Shown one piece after another: positions 47,086 through 55,240 of a DNA stretch of 64,000 nucleotides (position 1 is its first letter; each line of letters opens with the position of its first letter). The notes below the pieces were generated by a model. The model made no database searches and had not been told where the DNA came from. It saw nothing but the letters and a program-made list of their open reading frames with translations. The DNA is from Delftia tsuruhatensis (GTDB lineage: Bacteria; Pseudomonadota; Gammaproteobacteria; Burkholderiales; Burkholderiaceae_C): contig NZ_LR813084.1 of the NCBI RefSeq assembly GCF_903815225.1, positions 972,501 to 1,036,500 on the forward strand. Direction: 5' to 3'. The translations under genes and the position numbers were made by a program.

Positions 47086-47577
47086 ATGTCCAACACTTCC
47101 CATTCCGATCTGGCCCGGATCCTTGTCGAGCGCAATACCCATGGCCGCCTGGTCCTGACCCTGGCCGACGGCACGCGCCATGAGGCCGTGGTACCCGTGC
47201 GCGCCTTTCCGATCGCGGCGCCCGAGGAAGGTCTGTCCCTGGTGGCGGCCGATGGCAAGGAGGCGCTGTGGGTGGACCGCATGGACCACCTGCCCGCGCA
47301 GGCGCGTGCGCTGATCGAGCAAGACCTGGCCGTGCGCGAGTTCGTGCCCGTGATCCGTCGCATCCACAAGGTGTCGGGCTTTTCCACGCCCAGCACCTGG
47401 GACCTGGAGACCGACCGGGGTCCGGTGCAACTGGTACTCAAGGCCGAAGAGGACATCCGGCGCCTGTCGGGCCGCACCCACCTGCTGATCACCAGCCAGG
47501 ATGGCGTGCAGTTCAGCGTGCCCGACAGCACGGCACTGGACCGGACCTCGCGCAAGCTGCTGGAGCGATTCCTTTAG
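47086..47577 (+). CDS. DUF1854 protein, cyanophycin-associated
   Basis: 163 residues, soluble, no signal peptide. Recognisable DUF1854 pieces are LTLADGTRHEAVVPVRAFPI, LVAADGKEALWVDRMDHLP and FVPVIRRIHKVSGFSTPSTWDLETDRG. The ATG lies 3 bases after the ABC transporter stop, so the two proteins are made together and probably interact. No catalytic residues stand out. Its role in cyanophycin turnover is inferred from position only. Confidence 0.85.
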   Translation: MSNTSHSDLARILVERNTHGRLVLTLADGTRHEAVVPVRAFPIAAPEEGLSLVAADGKEALWVDRMDHLPAQARALIEQDLAVREFVPVIRRIHKVSGFSTPSTWDLETDRGPVQLVLKAEEDIRRLSGRTHLLITSQDGVQFSVPDSTALDRTSRKLLERFL

Positions 47578-47728
47578 TCGCCTTCCAATTCCAGGGGTTT
47601 ACCCTTGGTATGGACCCGGTCCGCGGTTTTCTCCAAAAAACCGCTTCAGTTCTTTCAGTGGATGCCGATGATCAGGCGAGGGCGGGGAATTCCCGCCAGC
47701 CGCACACATCCAGCAAGAGGGTCGAGCC

Positions 47729-48163
47729 ATGCCAATTCCACCTGTTGACCGATCGCCCATACCGTGGCGCCCGCAGAGTGCCGATCTGTATTCCACCGGT
47801 GCATCGGGCGCGGTGCCCGTGCGCCCCGTGAACGCCGCCAACCCCGTCGAGTCCACGGACCGCATCGGCGAGGGCCGAGTGGTGCGCGACCCCGAAAAAC
47901 CTTCAGTCGTGGACCAGGAAAACCGTGACTGGACGCTGGCCGAGGAGATCAAGCAGAAGGAAGAGGCCGAAGAGCCGCCCAAGGAGCCGATCTCCAAGCA
48001 GCTCATCGAGTTCATCCAGTCCATGTGGCGCGCCAGTGCCATGGCCGTGGAGCAGGCGGAGGAACTGAGCAAGGCCGACAACCTCGCGCGCAACAAGCAG
48101 CAGGTGCGCGAGGAGCCCCTGACCTATTCGGAACCCAAGGTCAAGCGCACGGGCGGTCTTTGA
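47729..48163 (+). CDS. Hypothetical protein, Pro/Glu-rich
   Basis: 144 residues, not recognised. The N-terminal half is proline-rich and probably disordered (IPPVDRSPIPWRPQSADLYS). The middle is charged (EEIKQKEEAEEPPKEP), and an amphipathic helix (QLIEFIQSMWRASAMAVEQA) precedes a basic end. There is no signal peptide or transmembrane segment. AAGAGGG precedes the ATG by about 8 bases. Codon use matches the surrounding genes, supporting a real gene. Confidence 0.6.
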   Translation: MPIPPVDRSPIPWRPQSADLYSTGASGAVPVRPVNAANPVESTDRIGEGRVVRDPEKPSVVDQENRDWTLAEEIKQKEEAEEPPKEPISKQLIEFIQSMWRASAMAVEQAEELSKADNLARNKQQVREEPLTYSEPKVKRTGGL

Positions 48164-48202
48164 TTGTCAGGGGTATGCGGCTGCTGCCCGCCGGGGAGCG
48201 GG

Positions 48203-48637
48203 TCAGTCCCTTGAGCTATCCGGCCTGGCAGGGGGCTGGGCCGTCGCATGCTCGGCGGCGCGTGCCGCCTCTGCCTTGGCCTTGTCGCGCTCGGCACGGT
48301 ACTTGACGGCGAAGGCCTTGACCTCGTCGTAGGAGACATAGCCGTCCTTGTCGGTGTCCGCCTCGTCGAAGGCGGCGGCCAGGCGCGGGAACAGGGCCAC
48401 CTCGGTACGGCTGAGCTTGCCGTCCTTGTTGAAGTCCAGCATCTTGAATTCGCGCTGGGCCTTGATTTCCCCCTTGGTCAGCGGTGCCTGACTGGCGGTG
48501 GCCGGCCCGTCGGCCGCCTTGTCTGCCGTATCGGTCGCCTCTGCACGCGCTGCGGGCAGCATGAAGGCGCTGGTCAGCAGGACGGCCAAGGCGGCCTGCA
48601 GCAGGGGCGGCCTGCGCAGCAGGGCAGAGCGGTTCAT
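48203..48637 (-). CDS. Exported EF-hand protein
   Basis: About 144 residues from ATG 48637 (an in-frame ATG eight codons earlier is possible). A signal peptide (RRPPLLQAALAVLLTSAFMLPAARA) leads to two EF-hand loops, DFNKDGKLSRTE and DTDKDGYVSYDE, each with the 1-3-5-12 acidic pattern for calcium. An Ala/Lys-rich tail follows. It is probably a periplasmic calcium-binding protein of unknown partner. It is convergent with the preceding hypothetical gene. Confidence 0.82.
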   Translation of the reverse strand: MNRSALLRRPPLLQAALAVLLTSAFMLPAARAEATDTADKAADGPATASQAPLTKGEIKAQREFKMLDFNKDGKLSRTEVALFPRLAAAFDEADTDKDGYVSYDEVKAFAVKYRAERDKAKAEAARAAEHATAQPPARPDSSRD

Positions 48638-48714
48638 GAGGGGAAAATGCATGGCCTTCATTTGGGCACGAAACCGGCATCTGCAACCCCGGGCGGACCG
48701 CCCTTTGCAATTGT

Positions 48715-49629
48715 TTACTTCGGTGGATCGGCGTCCGGATTGGAGATGCCGCTGCTCACATGGCCTGCCGGCACATGGCGCGCGGCCGAGCTGACGTGGC
48801 CGGTCTGGTCGTCGAAGAAAAAGTCCGGCTCGAACTCGCGCAGGAACGGACCCTTTTCAAGGCCGCCGAGGAACATGGCTTCGTCCACAGCGATGTTCCA
48901 GCTCATCAGCGTCTGGATGGCCCGCTCATGGGCTGGTGCACTGCGCGCGGTGACCAGTGCGGTGCGCAGGCGCATTCCCGCAGCCCCTGCCTGCTGCAGC
49001 CGATGCAGCGCGGCCAGCAGCGGCTTGAATGGCCCGTCGGGAAGAGGTTGCAGTGCCTTGTCGATTTCGTGGCGCTGGAAGGCCGCCAGACCGTGCGTCT
49101 GGTAAATGCGTTCGGCTTCGTCGGAGAACAGCACGGCGTCGCCATCGAAAGCGATGCGCACTTCGTTCGGGTGCGCGTCGCTGGCGCGCACGGAGTCGGT
49201 GAACACATGGGCTGCGGGATAGCCCAGGCGCAGTGCCTTCGATACGTCCCCGGCGTTGGCGGAAAGAAACAAGTGGGCGCCGAGAGGCCTCAGGTAATTG
49301 AATGGCGCCCGGCCCTGGGTGAACACGCCGCGCTCAAGCGCAACCTGCGCTGCGCGCGTGGAGCGGAAGATGCGCATGCCGCTGACCGGGTCGTTGCGTG
49401 AGAGCATGACGACCTCCACCCTTTGGTGCTCCGGTTCATTGAAGGCCAGCAGTTTCTTGACCAGGGAGAAGGCCACGCCCGGTCGGGCCGGTACGTCCAG
49501 GCGTTCCAACTGCAACCGCATGTATGCCTGGGGGTCACCCGCATCGAACAGCCGGTTCTCCTCCTCGAAGTCGAACAGCGCCCGCGAGGAGATGGCGACG
49601 ACCAGCTTGTCCTGCAGGCTTACGGGCAT
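48715..49629 (-). CDS. 5'-nucleotidase (cytosolic cN-I type family)
   Basis: 304 residues from ATG 49629. Conserved pieces are AISSRALFDFEEENRLFD at the N-terminus, the acidic FDGDAVLFSDEAERIY, and MFLGGLEKGPFLREFEPDFFFDDQ near the end. These match the PF06189-type 5'-nucleotidases that dephosphorylate nucleoside monophosphates. It is cytosolic. Its start lies 17 bases beyond the gspF stop on the same strand, so it may be read from the same transcript, although its function is unrelated to secretion. Confidence 0.85.
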   Translation of the reverse strand: MPVSLQDKLVVAISSRALFDFEEENRLFDAGDPQAYMRLQLERLDVPARPGVAFSLVKKLLAFNEPEHQRVEVVMLSRNDPVSGMRIFRSTRAAQVALERGVFTQGRAPFNYLRPLGAHLFLSANAGDVSKALRLGYPAAHVFTDSVRASDAHPNEVRIAFDGDAVLFSDEAERIYQTHGLAAFQRHEIDKALQPLPDGPFKPLLAALHRLQQAGAAGMRLRTALVTARSAPAHERAIQTLMSWNIAVDEAMFLGGLEKGPFLREFEPDFFFDDQTGHVSSAARHVPAGHVSSGISNPDADPPK

Positions 49630-49646
49630 GGTGTCTGGCCTTTGCG

Positions 49647-50873
49647 TTATTTGACGAACTGGTTGAGCTGGATGATGGGCATCAGCACGGCCAGAACGAT
49701 CAGGGCCACGATCATGCCCATGGCGACGATGAGCAGCGGCTCCAGGATGGTGGCCAGGTGCATGGCGCGGCGCTGGACCTCGGTGGACAGCTGATTGGCC
49801 GCGCGCTGGAGCATCACCGGCAACTGGCCGGTCTGCTCGCCCAGGCGCGCGAACATGGCGACCAGCCCGGGAAAGCGTTTTTTCTGCGCCAGGGCCGAGG
49901 CCAGGGGCGCGCCCTCGCGCACCAGGGCCAGCGCATCCATGGCGTCGGCGCGCAGTGCGCGGTTGCCCAGGGTCTCGGCCGCGGCCTGCAAGGCCTTGAG
50001 GATGGGCACGCCCGCTCCCGCCAGCATGGCCAGGGTGCCCGCGAAGCGCGCCGCGTTGTAGTTGCGTGACAGCCGGCCGATCAGGGGAAGGCGCAGCCAC
50101 CAGGCATCGAAGCGCTCGCGCAGCACCGGGTTCTTCATGGACAGCCGAAAGCCGATGGCACCCAGCACCAGGGCGCCGAGCATGGCCCACCCATAGCTGC
50201 GCACGAAGTCGCTCAGGGCCAGCATGGCCACGGTGAGCCAGGGCAGGGCGCGCTTGGTGCCCGCGAACACGCTGGCGACCTGCGGGACCACGTAGCTGAC
50301 GAGAAACAGCACGATGACGATGGCCACCAGCGTCACGATGGCCGGATACAGGGCCGCGCCGATGAGCTTGGACTGCAATGCCTGGCGCGATTCCAGGTCG
50401 TCGGCCAGCCGCTCCAGCACCTGGCCCAGGCTGCCGCTGGCCTCGCCGGCACCGATCACGGCGCAATAGATGTCGGAGAACTCGCGCGGGTGCTGGGACA
50501 GGGCGCGCGCGAAGGTGGAGCCGCCGTTGACCTCGGCGCGCAACGCGGCCACCAGGTGGTGCTGGCGCGGGTCATCGGCCTCCTCGGCCAGGGCCGCCAG
50601 GGCACGTTCTATGGGCAGGCCCGAGGCCACCAGGCCCGCCATCTGGCGGGTCCAGACGGCCAGGGCCGTGGCGCCGAACACGGGTCGGGTCAGCCAGCGC
50701 GATGCACTGCCTTGCCGGCCCGGCGCGGAGCCCGAGGCCACGACCTCCACGGCCATGGGCACCAGGGACTGGGCCCGCAACTGGCTGCGCGCGGCACGCG
50801 CGTTGTCGGCCTCGATCGTGCCCTTGCGGGTCTGACCTTGGGCGTCCAGGGCTTCGAAGGAAAAGGCGGGCAT
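49647..50873 (-). CDS. gspF: Type II secretion inner-membrane protein GspF
   Basis: 408 residues. It starts PAFSFEALDAQGQTRKGTIEA, the GspF/PilC N-terminal domain. Two tandem domains, each with EVNGGSTFARAL or LVREGAPLASAL-type cores, alternate with membrane segments, and the end is a strong hydrophobic helix (LLIVAMGMIVALIVLAVLMPII). It forms the polytopic platform that contacts GspE and GspL. Its start at 50873 excludes an unlikely 109-residue upstream extension. It stands about 3 kb from gspE, separated by unrelated genes, whereas gspE and gspF are usually adjacent. Confidence 0.93.
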   Translation of the reverse strand: MPAFSFEALDAQGQTRKGTIEADNARAARSQLRAQSLVPMAVEVVASGSAPGRQGSASRWLTRPVFGATALAVWTRQMAGLVASGLPIERALAALAEEADDPRQHHLVAALRAEVNGGSTFARALSQHPREFSDIYCAVIGAGEASGSLGQVLERLADDLESRQALQSKLIGAALYPAIVTLVAIVIVLFLVSYVVPQVASVFAGTKRALPWLTVAMLALSDFVRSYGWAMLGALVLGAIGFRLSMKNPVLRERFDAWWLRLPLIGRLSRNYNAARFAGTLAMLAGAGVPILKALQAAAETLGNRALRADAMDALALVREGAPLASALAQKKRFPGLVAMFARLGEQTGQLPVMLQRAANQLSTEVQRRAMHLATILEPLLIVAMGMIVALIVLAVLMPIIQLNQFVK

Positions 50874-50903
50874 GCGCGGCGGGATCCGGGAAAGGTCGGG
50901 AAA

Positions 50904-50928
50904 GGATGGTGTCCGGGACACGCCATCC
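50904..50928. terminator. Hairpin between the GST gene and gspF
   Basis: GGATGG-TGTCC pairs with GGACA-CG-CCATCC around a central G. It lies 31 bases upstream of gspF. With no T-run it could be a terminator of upstream transcription or a structured leader. Confidence 0.35.
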
Positions 50929-51016
50929 GGCGGTCCAACCCCCGATGGTATCCGCTGCCGGTGACGGCTGGATGGCACCACTGCCCGGCGCCGCGTGCGA
51001 CCGCAGGTTCGTGGCC

Positions 51017-51661
51017 TCAGGCCGGTTGCGCCGCCAGGTCCGCCTCGTTGAGCTGGATGGCGCGCAGCGAGGCCGGGCGCTCGTGCAGAGGCTGGCCATA
51101 GGCGCTGAATTCCGGCAGCGCGGGCAGCAGCTTCATCATCGTGCCCCAGCGCAGGTAGCTGGCCATGAGCACGTCGGCCGCCGTGAACTGGTCGCCGCAC
51201 AGGTAGCGCTTGCCGGCCACGGCCTGGCGCAGGGTCTGCACGACGTCGTCGTGGCGGCCATAGCCGGCCGACATGGCCTGCTCCGGCGTCTGCTGCTCCA
51301 GGTGGCCCTGGCTCTTGGCTGTCATCACCGCCTCGACGGGGCCGGCCAGGAAGAACATCCAGCGGTGGTAGTTGCCGCGCTGCGGGCTGTCCACGGCTGG
51401 TGCGAGCTGCTTTGCGGGGAAGATGTCGGCCAGGTAGGCGAGGGTGGCCGCCAGTTCGGTGACCACGATGTCGCCATGCGTCAGTGCCGGCACCTTGCCC
51501 ATGGGGTTGACGGCCAGGTAGTCTGCGGATTTCATCGAGGTGCCGTATTCCAGCCGCACGGGCTCATACCGGGCGCCACATTCCTCCAGCATCCAGCGCG
51601 TGATGACGGCACGCGAGTGCGGGTGGTAGAAAAAGCGCAGAGGCTGGGTCGTGTCGTTCAT
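51017..51661 (-). CDS. Glutathione S-transferase family protein
   Basis: 214 residues. The N-terminal thioredoxin fold (LRFFYHPHSRAVITRWMLEE; VNPMGKVPALTHGDIVVTELAA contains the cis-Pro and the glutathione-contacting acidic-Thr pair) is followed by an all-helical C-terminal domain. It is cytosolic. ATG 51661 has GGGAG 5 bases upstream, while the ATG four codons earlier has none. The gene follows a WYL regulator gene, with a TGACA-N5-TGTCA-type dyad in the gap, so it is probably controlled by that regulator. The substrate is unknown. Confidence 0.87.
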   Translation of the reverse strand: MNDTTQPLRFFYHPHSRAVITRWMLEECGARYEPVRLEYGTSMKSADYLAVNPMGKVPALTHGDIVVTELAATLAYLADIFPAKQLAPAVDSPQRGNYHRWMFFLAGPVEAVMTAKSQGHLEQQTPEQAMSAGYGRHDDVVQTLRQAVAGKRYLCGDQFTAADVLMASYLRWGTMMKLLPALPEFSAYGQPLHERPASLRAIQLNEADLAAQPA

Positions 51662-51724
51662 GAAGGCTCCCATTGGTTTTCAAGGCATGGCGAAGAGGCC
51701 ATGGGAGTGACTGTAGGAGGACAT

Positions 51725-51743
51725 GCTGACAGTTTTTGTCAGC
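51725..51743. promoter_or_regulatory. Inverted repeat upstream of the GST gene, probable regulator site
   Basis: GCTGACA - GTTTT - TGTCAGC, a perfect 7-bp dyad with a 5-base centre. It is located 64 bases upstream of the GST start and just after the WYL regulator gene. The dyad suits a dimeric regulator. Confidence 0.5.
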
Positions 51744-51750
51744 AGTGGTG

Positions 51751-52440
51751 TCAGTGGACCTTGTAGCCCAATTGCTGCGACCAGCGCTCGATCAGGCTGC
51801 TGCGGCTGCCGGGGTAGCGTTCCTGGAGATCGGTCACGCAACGCACGCGGTCCGCGCGGAAATGCCGGAAGTCCTGGCGCAGCTCGCACCAGGCCGCGAG
51901 GATGCGCCGCTGGTCGAAGAAGGCCATGGCAAACGGCCAGACATGCCGTTCCGTGGGCTGGCCTTTCTCGTCGGTGTAGTGCAGCAGCACCTTGTTCTGG
52001 CGCCGTATGGCCAGGCGCAGTGCCGCCTGCCAGGGCTCGGTCACGGTGGACTGGCACATGGGCGGCACCAGCAGGCCGCTGGTGTCCACCTCGATGCGCA
52101 GCTCCAGCGGCAGCGCGCTGCGGATGCGGTCCAGCGCTGCCGTGGCCGCCTGGGCCAGTTCGGGGTCGGCCTGGTGGCTGGCCCAGCGCGCGCCCAGCAG
52201 CAGGGCCTCGAGCTCGTCGGGCGTGAACATCAGCGGCGGCAGCAGGAAGCCGGGCCGCATCTCGTAGCCGATGCCCGGGTCGCCCTCGATGGCGGCGCCC
52301 TGCTGGCGCAGGGTGGCGATGTCGCGGTACAGCGTGCGCAGGCTCACGTCCAGCTGGCGGGCGAGCACCGGTCCGGTCTGCGGCAGGCGCGCACGCCGCA
52401 GCAGGTCGATGAGCTGCAGCAGCCGGGCCGAGCGGCTCAT
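51751..52440 (-). CDS. YafY-type HTH-WYL transcriptional regulator
   Basis: 229 residues. The N-terminal winged helix has the pattern of this family (RLLQLIDLLRRARLPQTGPVLARQ, VSLRTLYRDIATLRQQGA). A linker GYEMRPGFLLPPLMF and a WYL-domain region follow (KVLLHYTDEKGQPTERHVWPF, WCELRQDFRHFRADRV). It lies 3 bases after the LLM oxidoreductase stop and upstream of the GST gene. It is a likely local regulator of the GST gene. Confidence 0.88.
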   Translation of the reverse strand: MSRSARLLQLIDLLRRARLPQTGPVLARQLDVSLRTLYRDIATLRQQGAAIEGDPGIGYEMRPGFLLPPLMFTPDELEALLLGARWASHQADPELAQAATAALDRIRSALPLELRIEVDTSGLLVPPMCQSTVTEPWQAALRLAIRRQNKVLLHYTDEKGQPTERHVWPFAMAFFDQRRILAAWCELRQDFRHFRADRVRCVTDLQERYPGSRSSLIERWSQQLGYKVH

Positions 52441-52443
52441 GCC

Positions 52444-53445
52444 TCAGCGGCCCATGGCCTGGGCTGTGATCTCCAGCGAGCGCAGGCGCAGGTCGCGGTC
52501 ATGGACATCGCTGACCAGGATGAGTTCGTCGGCCTCGGTGTCGGCCTGCAGCTTTTGCAGGCGCGTGCGCACCTGGTCCGGCCCGCCGATGGCGGCCACG
52601 GCCAGGAAGTCGCCGATGGCGCGGCGCTCCTGCTCGCCGAGCTGGGCCGCGTAGTTCTCCACGGGGCGCGGCAGCAGGCCGCGCCGGCCCGTGATGATGC
52701 CCAGCACGCGCTGGTAGGTGCTGCTGGCCAGGTACTCGGCCTCCTCGTCGGTGGGTGCGGCGATCACCGGCGCGCCGACGACCACATAGGGCCTGGCGAG
52801 CTGGGCGGAGGGCTTGAACAGGCTGCGGTACAGCTGCACGGCCTGGTAGAGCATGCGTGGCGCGAAGTGCGAGGCGAAGGCGTAGGGCAGGCCCAGGTGC
52901 GCGGCCAGCTGGGCCGAGAACAGGCTCGATCCCAGCAGCCAGATCGGCACGTTGGTGCCTGCGCCTGGCGTGGCCACCAGCTTTTGCTCCGGCGTGGCCG
53001 GGCCCAGCAGGCGCTGCAGCTCCATCACGTCGCGGGGAAAGTCTTCCTCGGTCTCGACGCGGTCGCGGCGCAGCGCGCGCATGGTGGCGCCATCGGTGCC
53101 GGGCGCGCGGCCCAGGCCCAGGTCGATGCGGCCCGGATACAGCTCGGCCAGCGTGCCGAAGGCCTCGGCCACGACCAGGGGCGCATGGTTGGGCAGCATG
53201 ATCCCGCCGGAACCCACGCGGATCTTCGAGGTGCCTCCCGCGATGTGGCCGATCAGCACGGCCGTGGCCGAGCTGGCGATGCCGGGCATGTTGTGGTGCT
53301 CCGCCAGCCAGTAGCGGGCAAAGCCCAGTTCCTCGGCCTTGCGGGCCGTGGCCAGCGCGATGTCCAGGGCCTCGGCCACGGTGCCGCCTTCGCGCACGGC
53401 CACGAGGTCGAGCATGGACAGGCGGACTTCATTGAATGATGTCAT
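52444..53445 (-). CDS. LLM-class flavin-dependent oxidoreductase
   Basis: 333 residues from ATG 53445. The bacterial luciferase-like TIM barrel has [60 protein letters not shown] and [28 protein letters not shown], all typical of the MsnO8/YhbW-like group. It uses reduced FMN or F420-like flavin; FMN is expected in this lineage. It is the first gene of a small LLM-WYL-GST set inserted between gspE and gspF. Substrate unknown. Confidence 0.88.
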   Translation of the reverse strand: MTSFNEVRLSMLDLVAVREGGTVAEALDIALATARKAEELGFARYWLAEHHNMPGIASSATAVLIGHIAGGTSKIRVGSGGIMLPNHAPLVVAEAFGTLAELYPGRIDLGLGRAPGTDGATMRALRRDRVETEEDFPRDVMELQRLLGPATPEQKLVATPGAGTNVPIWLLGSSLFSAQLAAHLGLPYAFASHFAPRMLYQAVQLYRSLFKPSAQLARPYVVVGAPVIAAPTDEEAEYLASSTYQRVLGIITGRRGLLPRPVENYAAQLGEQERRAIGDFLAVAAIGGPDQVRTRLQKLQADTEADELILVSDVHDRDLRLRSLEITAQAMGR

Positions 53446-53525
53446 GGCAGGTTCCAACTTCCAGTTCACGGTGGGGACGGTGCAGGCAGTGCCGCGCCAG
53501 GGCGCTGTCTGCGCGGCTCCCGCGC

Positions 53526-53810
53526 TCAGCTTCTACGCGCCATTTCCCGAGCGCAGGTGATGCCCAGCACCACGCACCAGACCAGGGGCAGGATGGCGGC
53601 GGCCAGGTGGTTCTCGCCCTGCTGTATGGCCAGCCAGGACAGGGGCAGGGCCACCAGCGCCGACAGGCGGATGACGCGGCGCAGCTGGCTGGTGGACAGG
53701 CGGGATTTGAACCACCACAGGGCGATGTAGCTGATCAGGCTCAGCGTGGCGACCCACAGGAAGAGGTCACCGCCATAGGGAGCGCTCCAGGCGCGCAGGG
53801 ATTCCAACAT
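53526..53810 (-). CDS. Small integral membrane protein, unknown function
   Basis: About 94 residues (ATG 53810, or three codons longer from 53819). There are three hydrophobic segments ([52 protein letters not shown]) with basic residues between them. There is no recognisable family. It lies just downstream of gspE, 44 bases beyond its stop, and may belong to the secretion operon transcript. Confidence 0.62.
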   Translation of the reverse strand: MLESLRAWSAPYGGDLFLWVATLSLISYIALWWFKSRLSTSQLRRVIRLSALVALPLSWLAIQQGENHLAAAILPLVWCVVLGITCAREMARRS

Positions 53811-53862
53811 GCCGACCATTGTGGCAAAGAGGGATGCCCTGCGCTGCGCAGGGGCAGCCCCC

Positions 53863-55224
53863 TCAGTCCCGGGTGACGCGCAGCACTTCCTCGGGGGTGG
53901 TGATGCCTTCGCGCACCAGGCGCTCGCCGTCCTCGCGCATCAGGCGCATGCCGCCGGCCATGGCCGTGTCGCGGATTTCGGCCTCGCTGGCCTGGCGGTG
54001 GATCTGGGCGCGGATGGTGTCATCCACCACCAGCAGCTCGAAAATACCCGTGCGACCCCGATAGCCGCTGGGCTCGCCGGCGTCGATCTTGCGCACCAGG
54101 CGCTGGGCCAGCACGCCCAGCAGCGAGGATGACAGCAGGAAGGGCTCCACGCCCATGTCGATCAGGCGCGTGACGGCGCTGGAGGCATCGTTGGTGTGCA
54201 GCGTGGCCAGCACCAGGTGGCCCGTCAGCGAGGCCTGGATGGCGATCTGCGCGGTCTCGAAGTCGCGGATCTCGCCGATCATGATCACGTCCGGGTCCTG
54301 GCGCAGGATGGCGCGCAGGGCCTTGGCGAAGCTCAGGTCGATCTTGGCATTGACCTGGGTCTGTCCCACGCCCGCCAGCTCGTATTCGATGGGGTCCTCC
54401 ACCGTCATGATGTTGCTGTGGCTGGCATCCATGCGCGACAGCGCCGCGTACAGCGTGGTGGTCTTGCCCGAGCCCGTGGGACCGGTGACCAGCACGATGC
54501 CGTGCGGCTGGGCCGTCAGGTGCGTGAAGCGCCTGAGGGTCTCGCCCTGCATGCCCACGGCTTCGAGGCTGAGCTTGCTCTCGCTCTTGTCCAGCAGGCG
54601 CAGCACGGCGCGTTCGCCATGGGCGCTGGGCAGGGTGGAGACCCGCACGTCGATGGCGCGCGTGCCCAGGCGCAGGCTGATGCGGCCGTCCTGGGGCAGG
54701 CGCTTTTCGGCGATGTCCAGGTCGGCCATGATCTTCAGGCGCGAGATCAGGGCCGCGTGCAGGGCGCGGTTGGGCTGCACGACTTCGCGCAGGCCGCCGT
54801 CCACGCGAAAGCGCACGCTGGAGTGGCGTTCGTAGGGCTCGATGTGGATGTCGCTGGCGCCGTCGCGCGCGGCCTGCGTGAGCAGGGCGTTGAGCATGCG
54901 GATGATGGGCGCGTCGTCGGCCGTTTCCAGCAGGTCTTCCACGGCGGGCAGCTCCTGCATCATGCGCGAGAGGTCGGCATCGGACTCGACTTCGCTGACC
55001 ACCAGGGCCGCGCTGGATTCGCCCTGGGAGTAGGCGGCGCTGATGCGGTGGGCCAGGGTGCCGGCGTCCAGCATCTGCCAACGCTGCACCGCATGCTTGC
55101 GCTGCACCTCGGAGACGGCCTGCCAGTCGGGGGCGGGGCCGTGCCAGAGCACGGGGTCGTGTCCGTCGTCCTCCACCAGCAGCTGGCTGGTGCGTGCGAA
55201 CGCGTAGGGCAGGGGATAGCGCAT
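53863..55224 (-). CDS. gspE: Type II secretion ATPase GspE, lacking the tetracysteine motif
   Basis: 453 residues. The N2 domain is followed by the ATPase with Walker A GPTGSGKT (248-255), the Asp box VEDPIEY, Walker [11 protein letters not shown] and the His box LHTNDASSA. Between QRLVRK and [11 protein letters not shown] only 7 residues remain (377-388). Most GspE proteins have about 35 residues there with two CxxC pairs binding zinc. There is no frame break, so this is an in-frame difference. GspE powers pseudopilus assembly with GspL and GspF. It is the last gsp gene of the main operon. Confidence 0.93.
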   Translation of the reverse strand: MRYPLPYAFARTSQLLVEDDGHDPVLWHGPAPDWQAVSEVQRKHAVQRWQMLDAGTLAHRISAAYSQGESSAALVVSEVESDADLSRMMQELPAVEDLLETADDAPIIRMLNALLTQAARDGASDIHIEPYERHSSVRFRVDGGLREVVQPNRALHAALISRLKIMADLDIAEKRLPQDGRISLRLGTRAIDVRVSTLPSAHGERAVLRLLDKSESKLSLEAVGMQGETLRRFTHLTAQPHGIVLVTGPTGSGKTTTLYAALSRMDASHSNIMTVEDPIEYELAGVGQTQVNAKIDLSFAKALRAILRQDPDVIMIGEIRDFETAQIAIQASLTGHLVLATLHTNDASSAVTRLIDMGVEPFLLSSSLLGVLAQRLVRKIDAGEPSGYRGRTGIFELLVVDDTIRAQIHRQASEAEIRDTAMAGGMRLMREDGERLVREGITTPEEVLRVTRD

Positions 55225-55240
55225 GAACGGCCTTCCTGCC

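Noticed and set aside
49647..51200. GspF with a 109-residue N-terminal extension
   Set aside because: The extension is Arg/Pro-rich shadow sequence; the family start PAFSFEALD lies at 50873.
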